Positions 1 to 8,187 of a stretch of 64,000 nucleotides of DNA are shown here, one piece after another. Location of the stretch: contig NZ_JAGDWX010000013.1 in NCBI RefSeq assembly GCF_023256195.1, positions 14,893-78,892 of the forward strand, given 5' to 3'. The notes below the pieces were generated by a model. It was not told where the DNA came from. It ran no database searches and worked only from the letters and a program-made list of their open reading frames with translations. Source of the DNA: Acidithiobacillus sp. GTDB taxonomy: Bacteria; Pseudomonadota; Gammaproteobacteria; Acidithiobacillales; Acidithiobacillaceae. The translations under genes and the position numbers were made by a program. Positions within the stretch are counted from its first letter, which is position 1. Every line of letters starts with the position of its first letter.

Positions 1-2
1 AG

Positions 3-413
3 AACGCCCGCCGCTCCCGCGGCACCCCCCGCATTGCCAACCGCCTGCTGCGGCGGGTTCGGGACTACGCCCAGGTGCGCGGTCGGGGCGTCATCGACGA
101 GGCCACGGCACAGGCCGCCTTGCGACTCATGGAGGTGGATGAGTACGGTTTCGATGGCCAGGATCGCAAGCTGCTGCAGGCGGTGATCCAGCGCTTTGGC
201 GGTGGTCCGGTGGGGGTGGACAGCTTGGCCGCGGCCATTGGCGAGGAACGAGGCACCATCGAGGAAGTGCTCGAGCCCTTTCTCATCCAGAGAGGCTACC
301 TGATACGCACCCCGCGTGGGCGCTGCGCGACCCAGCAGAGCTACCTCGCTCTGGGGCTGCCGGCCCCGGACACGGTCTCGACCGAACGCAGCGGGGACCT
401 CTTCGATGTCTGA
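3..413 (+). CDS. ruvB: Holliday junction helicase RuvB, C-terminal part (5' truncated by window)
   Basis: This is the last 136 residues of RuvB, the hexameric AAA+ motor that drives RuvA-bound Holliday junction branch migration. The visible part begins in the lid helices ([20 protein letters not shown], where [13 protein letters not shown] holds the sensor 2 arginine) and continues into the winged-helix DNA-binding domain, ending with the family motif [13 protein letters not shown] near residue 100. The Walker motifs lie upstream, outside the window. The stop overlaps the ybgC start by 8 bp, so it is probably cotranscribed with the tol genes, as in many gammaproteobacteria. The identification is secure; only the 5' end is missing. 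Confidence 0.96.
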   Translation, partial: NARRSRGTPRIANRLLRRVRDYAQVRGRGVIDEATAQAALRLMEVDEYGFDGQDRKLLQAVIQRFGGGPVGVDSLAAAIGEERGTIEEVLEPFLIQRGYLIRTPRGRCATQQSYLALGLPAPDTVSTERSGDLFDV

Positions 414-828
414 GGCAGGCTTCCTGGGACGTCACCAAGTGCGCGTATATTATGAAGATACGGATCACGGCGGGGTCGTGTATCATGCCAATTATCTGCG
501 CTTCATGGAGCGCGCGCGAACGGAGATGTTGAGGACACTGGGCTTTTCTCTGGATGCCCTGGAGCGGGACGAGGGCGTGGTCTTTGCCGTGCGCCGGGCC
601 GACCTCGACTACCTGGCACCGGCTCGTTTCAACGATCTGTTAGACATTCTGACCCGCGTTCAGCGACAGAGCCCCACGCGCACCTTTTTTGTGCAGGAGG
701 TGCGCTGTGAGCGGGGTCTACTCTGCCGCGGCGACATCGAGGTCGTTTCGCTGCGCGCCGACAGCTTCCGTCCGACCCCCATCCCCAAGGCCCTGCGCGT
801 GGTTTTTTCCGATATTTCTACTCAGTGA
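406..828 (+). CDS. ybgC: YbgC, tol-pal associated acyl-CoA thioesterase
   Basis: A 140-residue hot-dog-fold thioesterase. The family signature [17 protein letters not shown] is present near residues 15-31, with the catalytic Asp in the DTD segment, followed by FMERARTE. YbgC enzymes hydrolyse short-chain or phospholipid-pathway acyl-CoA or acyl-ACP in the cytoplasm, and the gene is the usual first member of tol-pal operons. The ATG at 406 was chosen because it gives the normal family length and a typical short N-terminus; in-frame starts further upstream lie inside ruvB. tolQ follows 6 bp after the stop. Confidence 0.95.
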   Translation: MSEAGFLGRHQVRVYYEDTDHGGVVYHANYLRFMERARTEMLRTLGFSLDALERDEGVVFAVRRADLDYLAPARFNDLLDILTRVQRQSPTRTFFVQEVRCERGLLCRGDIEVVSLRADSFRPTPIPKALRVVFSDISTQ

Positions 829-834
829 GACTCT

Positions 835-1536
835 ATGGACCCCCAACACAGTATTGCCGCCGCCGAATCCCTCTCCCTAACGCACCTGGTGCTCAACGCC
901 AGCTGGGTGGTGCAGGCCATCCTCGTGCTCCTGCTCGTCGCCTCCGTCGCCTCCTGGTACGTCATCTTCCAGAAGGCCCTGGTCTTTGCCCACGCCCAAC
1001 GGGCACTGAAACGCTTCGAGAAACGCTTCTGGAGTGGTGGTGAGATGGCCCAGATCTACCAGCAGGTGACGGGCAACCCACAACTGGAGACGGGTGCTGG
1101 GGCCATCTTCTGTGCCGGCTACGAGGAGTTCCAACGACAGCGCAAGCAGGTACGCGGAGCCGACGCCCTGGATGCGGCCCGACGCGCCATGCGCGGTGCC
1201 CAGATCCGCGAGGTAGGTCAGTTGGAGGGGAATCTACCGCTGCTGGCATCCATCTCTTCGGTAGCCCCCTTCGTCGGTCTGCTGGGCACGGTGTGGGGCA
1301 TCATGACGACCTTCATGAACATCGGCGCCGCCCAGCAGGCGACGCTGGCGACGGTAGCGCCTCCAGTGGCCGAGGCGCTCATTGCGACCCTGGCCGGCCT
1401 CTTCGCCGCCATCCCCGCGACCTTCTTCTACAACCGCTTCGTGCACCGGCTGGATGAACTGGACTCCCATTATGAGGTCTTCATGGATGAGTTCACCAAC
1501 ATCCTGCACCGGCAGACCCCGGAGGCGAAACCGTGA
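835..1536 (+). CDS. tolQ: TolQ, proton-channel subunit of the Tol-Pal system
   Basis: TolQ belongs to the MotA/TolQ/ExbB family and forms the inner-membrane proton channel with TolR that energises TolA. The 233-residue product has a first transmembrane helix around residues 17-40, a large cytoplasmic loop, and two further helices that include the family segment SISSVAPFVGLLGTVWGIM (about residues 140-158) and a Thr/Ala-rich third helix EALIATLAGLFAAIPATF. The stop TGA overlaps the GTG start of tolR (GTGA), so the two genes are translationally coupled. Length and domain order are normal. Confidence 0.97.
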   Translation: MDPQHSIAAAESLSLTHLVLNASWVVQAILVLLLVASVASWYVIFQKALVFAHAQRALKRFEKRFWSGGEMAQIYQQVTGNPQLETGAGAIFCAGYEEFQRQRKQVRGADALDAARRAMRGAQIREVGQLEGNLPLLASISSVAPFVGLLGTVWGIMTTFMNIGAAQQATLATVAPPVAEALIATLAGLFAAIPATFFYNRFVHRLDELDSHYEVFMDEFTNILHRQTPEAKP

Positions 1537-1943
1537 AGCGAAGGCGACTACTGGCGGAAATGAACGTCGTCCCCTATATCGACGTCTCCTTGGTACTGCT
1601 GGTGATCTTCATGCTCTCGGCACCACTGCTGACCCAGGGCGTGAACGTGAACCTGCCCAAAGGCGTCAGCAAACCCGTACCGGACAAGACCCCGCCCATC
1701 GTCATTTCCGTCAGCCGTAGCGGTAAGCTGTTCCTGCAGTATAAGGATACCCACCAGGCGGTGAAACTGGACGATCTGGCGCAGGTCGTGGAACGTTTGA
1801 GTCACGGTCATAGTGGCAGCACGCAGGTCCTGGTGGGTGGGGACGCCGCGGTGGACTACGGCAAGGTCATGGCGGTCATGGCTCGTCTGCAGCAGGCGGG
1901 GATTGCCAAGGTGGGCCTGTTGACACGCCCGGAGGGACATTGA
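1533..1943 (+). CDS. tolR: TolR, stator subunit of the Tol-Pal system
   Basis: An ExbD/TolR family protein of 136 residues with one N-terminal transmembrane helix (about 15-35) and a periplasmic domain. The membrane segment PYIDVSLVLLVIFMLSAP carries the essential aspartate (D17 or so) that takes part in proton flow with TolQ. The start is GTG inside the GTGA overlap with tolQ, and the stop overlaps the TTG start of tolA (TTGA). It couples the proton motive force to TolA during outer-membrane constriction at division. Confidence 0.97.
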   Translation: MKRRRLLAEMNVVPYIDVSLVLLVIFMLSAPLLTQGVNVNLPKGVSKPVPDKTPPIVISVSRSGKLFLQYKDTHQAVKLDDLAQVVERLSHGHSGSTQVLVGGDAAVDYGKVMAVMARLQQAGIAKVGLLTRPEGH

Positions 1944-2962
1944 AACGGGAGCCGCGCACAGCGCCACTGATCCTGGCCATCCTGCTCAATGCCGCGTTGC
2001 TCGCGGCCTTGTTCTGGACCTTCCACGTCAATATTCCCAGTGCCGGATCCACACCCATGCAGGCGCAGTTGGTCAGCTCCGCCGCGACCCCGGCGACTAC
2101 GGCACCGGCGAAAACGCCGGTGAAGCCGACCCCCACTACCCAAGCACAGCCCACGCCGAAACCGGCCCCCACACCGCCGCCCAAAGCGGAACCCAAACCA
2201 CAGCCTGAGCCAGAGCCGAAACCGAAGCCACAAGTCCAACCACAAAAGCAGGCAGAGGCAGCCCAGAAGCGCCTGGAAGAGCAGAAACAAGCGGCAGAAC
2301 TGACGGCGCAGCGCGCCGCTGCGGAGAAGCACGCCGAAGAACTCGCCGCCAAGAAACGCGCCGCGCAACGTGCGGCAGAGCGCGAGGCGAAAGCAAAGGC
2401 GGCGGAGCAGAAGGCCGCGGCAGAAAAAGCGGCGGCAGAGAAGGCGGCCGCGGAAAAGGCCGCAGCAGAGAAGGCCGCGGCAGAAAAAGCGGCTGCGGAA
2501 AAGGCCGCTGCCGAGCGTGCCGCCCAGCTCAGGAAGGAACTGGCCGAACAGGCGGCCAAAGCTGCCGAGGCAGCGCGCGCCAAGGCCCTGCGCGAACGCA
2601 TGGAGGCGCAGGCCAAGCTCCAGGCGGAAGCCAACATAGCGGCCGCGCGCGCCGCCCAGGCAGCAGAAAACCAAAAGCTCATCGCCCTGTTCAGCCAGCA
2701 GGTCCAGAGAAGGGTCTACAGCAAGTGGGACACCAACTTTGCCGCCGCACTCTCCTGTGTCGTGCAGATCCGCCTCAGTCCCACCGGCGCGATCATCGGC
2801 TCGCCGCAGATCCTGCGCTCCAGCGGCAATCCTCAGTTTGACCGCGCCGTGGTCAACGCCGTGGAGCAGGCCGCCCCCTTCGTGCCGCCCCTGGGCTTGT
2901 CGTACAATCTCTACAAGGAAGTCGACATCAAATTCAACGCTGAGGAACTCAATCATGGCTAG
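1940..2962 (+). CDS. tolA: TolA, envelope-spanning link of the Tol-Pal system
   Basis: A 340-residue TolA. Domain I is an N-terminal transmembrane anchor (about residues 8-30). Domain II starts with a Pro/Lys-rich stretch (about 55-110, alternating PKPEPxPKP) and continues as a very Ala/Lys/Glu-rich helix to about residue 255 that includes seven KAAAE pentapeptides. Domain III (about 255-340) is the globular C-terminal domain that contacts TolB and Pal, recognisable from VQRRVYSKWD and the CVVQIRLSPTGAI region. The start is TTG in a TTGA overlap with tolR, and the stop overlaps the tolB start by 8 bp. It spans the periplasm from the TolQR motor to the outer membrane. Confidence 0.95.
   Translation: MKREPRTAPLILAILLNAALLAALFWTFHVNIPSAGSTPMQAQLVSSAATPATTAPAKTPVKPTPTTQAQPTPKPAPTPPPKAEPKPQPEPEPKPKPQVQPQKQAEAAQKRLEEQKQAAELTAQRAAAEKHAEELAAKKRAAQRAAEREAKAKAAEQKAAAEKAAAEKAAAEKAAAEKAAAEKAAAEKAAAERAAQLRKELAEQAAKAAEAARAKALRERMEAQAKLQAEANIAAARAAQAAENQKLIALFSQQVQRRVYSKWDTNFAAALSCVVQIRLSPTGAIIGSPQILRSSGNPQFDRAVVNAVEQAAPFVPPLGLSYNLYKEVDIKFNAEELNHG
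2411..2515 (+). repeat. Seven tandem 15-bp units encoding KAAAE in tolA
   Basis: Seven consecutive 15-base units each encode Lys-Ala-Ala-Ala-Glu within the helical domain II of TolA. The codons vary between units (AAG/AAA, GCC/GCG/GCA/GCT, GAA/GAG), so the peptide repeat is conserved while the DNA has diverged. This suggests an older array under selection for a regular helix rather than a fresh slippage tract. Copy-number change would alter the reach of TolA by about 7.5 angstroms per unit if the region is a continuous helix. Confidence 0.9.
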
Positions 2963-4229
2963 ACGTCTGTGGATTCTGCTTCTGACCTTTGGCCTGGGGT
3001 TTTTCTGGAATCCCGTGGCGCAGGCCGCACTCACCGTCGACGTGACCAAAAGTGTGTCCTCGGCTCTGCCCATCGCCATACCGTCCTTTGGACCCGGCCT
3101 ACCCGGTCAACCCAGTGTGGCGGAAGTCATCCGCAGCGATCTCAGTCACAGCGGACTCTTCCGGGTTCTCGCTCCCGGCAGTTATCCTGGCGACCCGCAC
3201 CAGCCCATCGAAGTCAAGGCGAGCAGTTGGAGCGGCATCGGTGCGACAGGCCTCGCCATCGGTGACACCCAGAAACAGGCCAACGGCGATTACGTGGTGC
3301 AGGTCTACGTCTACAACGTGCAGACCGGACAGGAACTGGCCGCCCGCCGCTATACCTGTTCGCCAGCGGAGCTGCACATGACAGCGCATCACGTTGCCGA
3401 TCTCATCTACCAGGCCTTCACTGGCAAGGCGGGACCTTTTGCCGCGCGCATCGCCTACGTGCGCCAGATAGGCAACGAATATACCTTGCTGGTGGCCGAG
3501 TCCGATGGTTGGAACCCGCACCCCGTCGTACGCGGCCGGATGCCGGTTTTTTCGCCGGTGTGGTCGCCGGATAACCACCGTTTGGCCTACGTCACCTATC
3601 ACGACGCGCGCGCCATCATCTACATCCAAAATCTGGCCACGGGGCAGCGTCAGGCCGTCGCTCCGGGCGGTGAGATCGTCAGCGCGCCGGCCTTCTCGCC
3701 CAACGGTCGAGAGCTGGCCTATGCCCGCGCCCAAGGCGGAGCGACCAACCTCTACGTCGTCGATCTCGCCACCGGTCAACGCCGACAGCTGACCCACGGC
3801 AGCGCCATCAATACCTCACCCAGTTGGGCGCCCGACGGCCAGCATCTGGTTTTTGTATCCGATCGCGCCGGCAGCCCCCAGATCTATTCCATGGATGTGG
3901 CTGGAGGAGAGGTCCATCGGCTGACCTTTTCCGGCAACTACAACGCCAGCCCCGTCTATTCGCCCACGGGTCAGGACATCGCCTTCATTCACCGCACCGG
4001 TGGTGTCTATGCCTTGGCGGTGATGCGGGCCGATGGCAGCGACCTTCGTGTCCTGGACGCGCAAGGTAACTGCGATCACCCAAGCTTTGCCGGTAACGGT
4101 CAGATGATTCTGTACGGCACCCAACGCGGTGGTCGCAAGGTCCTCGCCGAGGCGAGCGTCGATGGCAAGACCTTGGCGATATTGCGTGGCGCAGCGGGCG
4201 AGGACAGCCAGCCGGCCTGGTCACACTGA
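2955..4229 (+). CDS. tolB: TolB, periplasmic beta-propeller of the Tol-Pal system
   Basis: A 424-residue periplasmic protein with a Sec signal peptide (about residues 1-24, ending AQA|AL), an N-terminal alpha/beta domain (about 25-160) and a six-bladed beta-propeller made of WD40-like TolB repeats such as SPVWSPDNHRLAYV, APAFSPNGRELAYA and SPSWAPDGQHLVFVSD. The propeller binds Pal, and the N-terminus is the TolA-responsive region in the family. The ATG at 2955 overlaps the end of tolA by 8 bp. Unusually, pal does not follow: the next genes (queC, queE, cpoB, pal) lie on the opposite strand, converging on tolB. Confidence 0.97.
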   Translation: MARRLWILLLTFGLGFFWNPVAQAALTVDVTKSVSSALPIAIPSFGPGLPGQPSVAEVIRSDLSHSGLFRVLAPGSYPGDPHQPIEVKASSWSGIGATGLAIGDTQKQANGDYVVQVYVYNVQTGQELAARRYTCSPAELHMTAHHVADLIYQAFTGKAGPFAARIAYVRQIGNEYTLLVAESDGWNPHPVVRGRMPVFSPVWSPDNHRLAYVTYHDARAIIYIQNLATGQRQAVAPGGEIVSAPAFSPNGRELAYARAQGGATNLYVVDLATGQRRQLTHGSAINTSPSWAPDGQHLVFVSDRAGSPQIYSMDVAGGEVHRLTFSGNYNASPVYSPTGQDIAFIHRTGGVYALAVMRADGSDLRVLDAQGNCDHPSFAGNGQMILYGTQRGGRKVLAEASVDGKTLAILRGAAGEDSQPAWSH

Positions 4230-4242
4230 CGCGGCCCCTGGT

Positions 4243-4330
4243 GACGGACCGAAGCCGTGGAAAGCGGCTCGGTGTCAGTCCGCCCGGGCTCGGTCTCGCG
4301 TCCGCCGCCGCCAGGACCGCAGACCGAACC
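4243..4330. repeat. REP/BIME-like pair of imperfect hairpins between convergent tolB and queC
   Basis: The 112-bp gap between tolB and queC is largely built from copies of one short unit. Direct copies GGCTCGGTGTCAGTCCGCC (4266-4284) and GGCTCGGTCTCGCGTCCGCC (4287-4306) are each faced by an inverted relative: ACCGAAGCCG at 4248-4257 and GGACCGCAGACCGAACC at 4314-4330. The left pair forms a 9-bp stem with one bulged A (4248-4257 with 4265-4273, loop TGGAAAG). The right pair forms a longer imperfect stem. There is no T-tract, so this is not a classic intrinsic terminator, but placement between convergent 3' ends is typical of REP/BIME elements. Whether copies exist elsewhere in the genome cannot be seen here. 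Confidence 0.6.
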
Positions 4331-4341
4331 AGGCCGGACAC

Positions 4342-5028
4342 TCAACGGTAGGGGGCGGGATCCCGTCGATCGAGCGCGGCAAAACCTGCCAGGCGCAGGC
4401 GGCAGCTGTCACAGCGACCACAGGAACGTCCTTCGGCGTCCAGTTGATAGCAGGACCGCGTCTGGGCATAGTCGACGCCCAGTTCCAGCCCCCTGCCAAT
4501 GATTTCGGCCTTGCTGAGATATTGCAGCGGGGCATGGATGGTGAGTCTCTGACCCCGTTCGGCGCCGAGTACGGTGGCCACCTGTGCAAGCTCCTGGAAA
4601 CGCTGGATGAATTCCGGTCTGCAATCGGGGTAACCGCTGTAATCCTGACTGTTCACACCAATGAAAATGTCTTGGATTCCAAGAACCTCGGCCAAAGCCA
4701 GGGCATAGGAAAGAAACAGAGTGTTGCGGGCCGGCACGTAGGTGACGGGAACACCCGCCTCTCCAGACCGCTCGGGCACGGCGATACGCTCGTCCGTGAG
4801 GGCGGATGCGCCAAACACCCGTAGATCCATTTTGAGGATACGGTGGCTGCGCACCCCTGCGGCATCGGCGAGCTTCCGTGCAAACCGAAGCTCCGTGGCG
4901 TGCCGTTGACCGTAGTCGAAGGATAGGGCGTGCAGGGCGAAGCCGGCTTCGCGAGCAATGGCGAGCACCGTGGCAGAATCCAGTCCGCCCGATAATAGAA
5001 CGATGGCCTCTTTGTCGGTGTCGCCCAT
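4342..5028 (-). CDS. queC: QueC, 7-cyano-7-deazaguanine (preQ0) synthase
   Basis: QueC converts 7-carboxy-7-deazaguanine to preQ0 using ATP and ammonia, on the queuosine tRNA modification pathway. The 228-residue product starts with the PP-loop motif [12 protein letters not shown] (about residues 11-22) and ends with the zinc-binding cluster [17 protein letters not shown], whose four cysteines are all present. It also has the family segment [16 protein letters not shown]. It is the last gene of the - strand run pal-cpoB-queE-queC, 24 bp after queE. Confidence 0.96.
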   Translation of the reverse strand: MGDTDKEAIVLLSGGLDSATVLAIAREAGFALHALSFDYGQRHATELRFARKLADAAGVRSHRILKMDLRVFGASALTDERIAVPERSGEAGVPVTYVPARNTLFLSYALALAEVLGIQDIFIGVNSQDYSGYPDCRPEFIQRFQELAQVATVLGAERGQRLTIHAPLQYLSKAEIIGRGLELGVDYAQTRSCYQLDAEGRSCGRCDSCRLRLAGFAALDRRDPAPYR

Positions 5029-5052
5029 GCCGCCAACCCTCCCGCTGCCCTC

Positions 5053-5694
5053 TCAGTGGCCGGGGACATCTCCCCAGATGAGCTTATGCAACTGAATCTG
5101 CAGACGCACGGGCAGACGATCTTCGAGAATCCACTCCGCCAGATCCCTGGGGCTCAACTCCCCATGGGCCGGCGAGAACAACAACTCACAGCGGCCGACG
5201 AGCCCACGCTCGCGCACGGTGGTCCGTGCCCACTCGTAATCGCTGCGATCGCAGAGCACGAACTTGAGCTGATCGCGGCTGTTGATATAGTCCAGATTTT
5301 CCCAGAGGTTACGGTCGCACTCTCCCGATGCCGGGCTTTTCAGATCGAGAATCTTGACCACCCGCGGGTCGACGTCCACCACGCTCAGGGCGCCACTGGT
5401 TTCGAGATAGACCTCGCGCCCGCTGTCACACAGAGCGGTCATGAGGTCGTGCACCGCCGGCTGCGCCAAGGGCTCACCACCCGTGACGACCACCAAGCGA
5501 TTGTCGCGCTCTGCGACCCGCGCCAGGACCTGGTCCCGCTCCAACCATTCGCCGCCGTGAAAGGCGTAAGCCGTATCGCAGTACCTGCAGCGCAGCGGAC
5601 AGCCCGTGAGGCGAACGAAAGTTGCCGGAACACCGGACGCGCTAGTCTCACCCTGCAGGCTGTGGAAGATTTCGCTGACGCGCAGCCGGGACAT
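5053..5694 (-). CDS. queE: QueE, 7-carboxy-7-deazaguanine synthase
   Basis: A radical SAM enzyme of 213 residues that rearranges 6-carboxytetrahydropterin to 7-carboxy-7-deazaguanine in queuosine synthesis. The cluster motif CPLRCRYC (CxxxCxxC, about residues 32-39) ligates the SAM-bound iron-sulfur cluster, and VVTGGEPLAQP (about 69-79) is the SAM-binding GGE motif. The N-terminal EIFHSLQGE is the family signature. The start codon directly abuts the cpoB stop, and queC follows, so the pathway genes are cotranscribed with pal and cpoB. Confidence 0.96.
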   Translation of the reverse strand: MSRLRVSEIFHSLQGETSASGVPATFVRLTGCPLRCRYCDTAYAFHGGEWLERDQVLARVAERDNRLVVVTGGEPLAQPAVHDLMTALCDSGREVYLETSGALSVVDVDPRVVKILDLKSPASGECDRNLWENLDYINSRDQLKFVLCDRSDYEWARTTVRERGLVGRCELLFSPAHGELSPRDLAEWILEDRLPVRLQIQLHKLIWGDVPGH

Positions 5695-6528
5695 CTAGCG
5701 CGACATGGCCTGTAACTGAGCCTGAGCTTTCTGCGCCGAGGGTGTACTGGGGTACTGCTTGAGTATCTTGTTGAGAACACCGCGCGCCTTGGCCGACTGA
5801 CCTGTGGACTGGTAGACCTCCGCCAGGCGCAGCATCGCCTCCGGTGCCAGACTGCTCTGAGCGTACTGCGTCTCGACCGTAGTCAGGCTCTTGATGGCGG
5901 CATCGTTCTGTCCCAGCACATACTGCGCCTGACCCAACCAGTAGTAGGCGTTGACCACCAGACTGCTCTGGGGATACTTGCGGATGAACTCCTGCAGGGC
6001 GGTCACCGCTGAGCCGTATTTACCGGCGCGCAGCAGATCGAAGGCGCGCTGATAGTCGGCCTGTCCCAGACCCGGTACGCTGGACTCCGACGCTCCGCCC
6101 AAGGCACTGGCCAGGGCGCTGCTGGTATTGGTCGTTTGGGCAACGGACGCTACCGAAGCCGTGGGAGCGCTGCTGCCGAGGCCCGCGCTGCTGACCGGCG
6201 CCACGGTGGCAACTGCTGCCGCAACGCTATTGAGCCGCTCTTGCGTCGCTTTTTGCTGTTGCTCCAGAGCGTGGGTCTTGCTCTCCAGTTCGCCGCGCAG
6301 GTCGCGAATCTCCGCCTCCATTCTCTGGGAACGGTTGACCAGGTCGGCGAGGGCGCTCTGGCTGCCTCGCTCGGCCTTCTGCACGGCGATGAGACTGTTG
6401 ACCTCACCTTGCAGCACCGACACTTCCTGGCGCAACTGCAGCAACTGCTCACTGGTAGACTGCGCCATGGCCACCGGGCTCAGTGCCGAGAGGCCCAGGA
6501 CCAGGAGCAGTCGGGTTGTGTTTCTCAT
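5695..6528 (-). CDS. cpoB: CpoB (YbgF), periplasmic coordinator of Tol-Pal and cell wall synthesis
   Basis: A 277-residue periplasmic protein with a signal peptide (about 1-22, ending AMA|QS), an N-terminal coiled coil (about 25-100, heptad-rich LRQEVSVLQGEVNSLI) that trimerises in homologues and contacts TolA, an Ala/Ser/Val-rich linker, and a C-terminal TPR domain (about 155-277) with repeats such as YYWLGQAQYVLGQNDAAI. CpoB coordinates peptidoglycan synthesis with outer-membrane constriction. It lies 17 bp downstream of pal and abuts queE, all on the - strand. Confidence 0.94.
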   Translation of the reverse strand: MRNTTRLLLVLGLSALSPVAMAQSTSEQLLQLRQEVSVLQGEVNSLIAVQKAERGSQSALADLVNRSQRMEAEIRDLRGELESKTHALEQQQKATQERLNSVAAAVATVAPVSSAGLGSSAPTASVASVAQTTNTSSALASALGGASESSVPGLGQADYQRAFDLLRAGKYGSAVTALQEFIRKYPQSSLVVNAYYWLGQAQYVLGQNDAAIKSLTTVETQYAQSSLAPEAMLRLAEVYQSTGQSAKARGVLNKILKQYPSTPSAQKAQAQLQAMSR

Positions 6529-6545
6529 TCTCTAACCACCTTGGC

Positions 6546-7127
6546 TCATCCGCCGTTGTAACCGCCGCTGTAGACAAAATCGACACGCCGATTCTTGGCC
6601 CAGCAGCTCTCATCGTTCTGGTTGCACAGCGGATTGTCCTTGCCGAAGCTCACGGTGCTGATGCGTGCAGCGCTCACCCCTTGAGCCTCCAGGTAACGCT
6701 TCACCGCCTCGGCACGCCGCTCGCCCAAGGCCAGGTTGTATTCTTGGGTGCCGCGATCGTCGGTGTTGCCCTCCAAACGCACCTTGACGTGGGCGTGGTT
6801 CATCATGAACTGGGCATTCTGACTGGCGATCTCCTGCGCGCGAGCATCCAGGCTGTCGCTGTTGAAGGCGAAATGCACCCGCAGATGCTGCGGCAGTGCT
6901 GCCAGCTCGGCCGCCGTGAGCCCACTGTTGGCACCACCGATGGGACCGTTGGCATCCAGCTGCTGGGAGCCGATCCCCGCACCGTTGTAGGCGGCCGTAC
7001 CGGCCGACTCCACCGGCGCCACAGGTCCGGTGGCCTTGGGCGCGCCACTGCCGACGTTGCTGGCGCAACCGGCGAGGGCCAAGATTCCCGCAGCGGTGGC
7101 GGCTATCCATATCGTTGTGCGTTCCAT
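6546..7127 (-). CDS. pal: Pal, peptidoglycan-associated lipoprotein
   Basis: A 193-residue outer-membrane lipoprotein. The signal peptide ends in the lipobox LAGC (acylated Cys about residue 21), followed by a flexible linker and an OmpA-type peptidoglycan-binding domain (about 80-190). Motifs include VHFAFNSDSLD, LEGNTDDRGTQEYNLALGERRAEAV and the C-terminal NRRVDF, matching the residues that bind diaminopimelate in Pal and OmpA. It begins the - strand half of the tol-pal locus and diverges from hemC. A short cysteine-containing insert (PLCNQNDESCWAK) near the C-terminus is also common in Pal proteins. Confidence 0.97.
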   Translation of the reverse strand: MERTTIWIAATAAGILALAGCASNVGSGAPKATGPVAPVESAGTAAYNGAGIGSQQLDANGPIGGANSGLTAAELAALPQHLRVHFAFNSDSLDARAQEIASQNAQFMMNHAHVKVRLEGNTDDRGTQEYNLALGERRAEAVKRYLEAQGVSAARISTVSFGKDNPLCNQNDESCWAKNRRVDFVYSGGYNGG

Positions 7128-7156
7128 GTGCTAATCTCCAGAAAGAATGGGCGAAT

Positions 7157-7184
7157 TGTATATTGCGCGCTCTACCCGAAGCAA
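7157..7184 (-). promoter_or_regulatory. Candidate sigma70 promoter for pal-cpoB-queE-queC
   Basis: On the - strand, TTGCTT (7184-7179) is followed 16 bp later by TATACA (7162-7157). The start of pal is 30 bp further on, with a GGAGAT ribosome-binding site. This would drive the inverted half of the tol-pal cluster separately from tolQRAB. Confidence 0.45.
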
Positions 7185-7193
7185 TGGCATCCC

Positions 7194-7221
7194 TTGACAG
7201 GCCCCATTGCGCTGCTAAGGT
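7194..7221 (+). promoter_or_regulatory. Candidate sigma70 promoter for hemCDB
   Basis: A perfect TTGACA (7194-7199), a 16-bp spacer and TAAGGT (7216-7221) lie 31 bp before the hemC start at 7252. It faces away from the pal promoter in the 124-bp divergent region. Confidence 0.55.
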
Positions 7222-7251
7222 GGGGCATCGCCATGGCATAAACGGCAGGAT

Positions 7252-8187
7252 ATGTCCCGCTCGAGCTCCACATCCCCCCTGCGTATCGGCACGCGCGCCA
7301 GTCCGCTTGCTCTCTGGCAGGCCGAACACGTGCGCGCGGGCCTGCTGCGCGAGCATCCCGGAATACAGGTTGAGATCGTGCCCATGACCACGCAGGGGGA
7401 CCGGATGCTCGCCGCCCCGCTGCATCAGATTGGAGGCAAGGGTCTCTTTGTCAAAGAGATCGAGACCGCCTTGCTGGAGCGTGTCGTGGACTTGGCGGTG
7501 CACTCCATGAAGGACGTACCGGCGCAGCAGCCGGAGGGTCTGGAGATCGCCGCCATTCTGGCGCGGGAAGACGTGCGGGACGCCTGGGTCTCTTCTAAAT
7601 TTGCGGGTCCCGACGACCTTCCGCCCGACGGCCGGGTGGGGAGCTCCAGTCTGCGTCGGCGGGCGCAGCTTCTGCATCGTCTCCCCGGAATCGTGGTACT
7701 GGACCTGCGCGGCAACGTTGCCACGCGCCTGCGCAAACTGGACGCCGGTGACTACGACGGTATCGTGCTGGCGGCGGCCGGTCTCAAACGTCTGGGTCTT
7801 GCGGATCGGATCCGCCAGGTGTTGGAGCCCGAGCTCTCGCTCCCGGCGGTAGGCCAGGGTGCCATCGGCGTGGAAATCCGTAGCGATGACGCACGTATCC
7901 GCACCCTGCTCGAGCCCCTGAACGATGTGCTGACGAGCCGCTGCGTCCGTGCCGAGCGCCACATGAATCGCCTCCTCGGCGGCGACTGCCGCCTGCCCGT
8001 TGCTGCCCTGGCACAGGCCGACGGCGACACTCTGCGGCTGCGCGGGCTGGTGGCCAGCCCCGATGGGCGCGAAGTGCTGCGGGCCGAGGCGATAGGTGAC
8101 GAAGCCGAGACCCTGGGAGAAAACGTCGCCCAAGCGCTCCTGGCACAGGGGGCGCAAGGCATCATCGACGAGGTAAGACGGTCATGA
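7252..8187 (+). CDS. hemC: HemC, porphobilinogen deaminase (hydroxymethylbilane synthase)
   Basis: HemC polymerises four porphobilinogens into hydroxymethylbilane in tetrapyrrole synthesis. The 311-residue sequence begins with LRIGTRASPLALWQAEHV and contains VDLAVHSMKDVP, VGSSSLRRRAQL, LDLRGNVATRLRKLD and the cofactor loop GGDCRLPVA, whose Cys246 anchors the dipyrromethane cofactor. The stop overlaps hemD by 4 bp (ATGA). With hemD and hemB it forms a compact operon for three successive steps from 5-aminolevulinate to uroporphyrinogen III. Confidence 0.97.
   Translation: MSRSSSTSPLRIGTRASPLALWQAEHVRAGLLREHPGIQVEIVPMTTQGDRMLAAPLHQIGGKGLFVKEIETALLERVVDLAVHSMKDVPAQQPEGLEIAAILAREDVRDAWVSSKFAGPDDLPPDGRVGSSSLRRRAQLLHRLPGIVVLDLRGNVATRLRKLDAGDYDGIVLAAAGLKRLGLADRIRQVLEPELSLPAVGQGAIGVEIRSDDARIRTLLEPLNDVLTSRCVRAERHMNRLLGGDCRLPVAALAQADGDTLRLRGLVASPDGREVLRAEAIGDEAETLGENVAQALLAQGAQGIIDEVRRS

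Noticed and set aside
2411-2515. CRISPR-like or minisatellite array in tolA
   Set aside because: The 15-bp periodicity is in frame, codes for a KAAAE helix and has varied synonymous codons, so it is a protein repeat.
1856-3079. A 407-codon open frame on - opposite tolA
   Set aside because: Its Arg/Leu/Cys-rich repetitive sequence mirrors the KAAAE and proline repeats of tolA.
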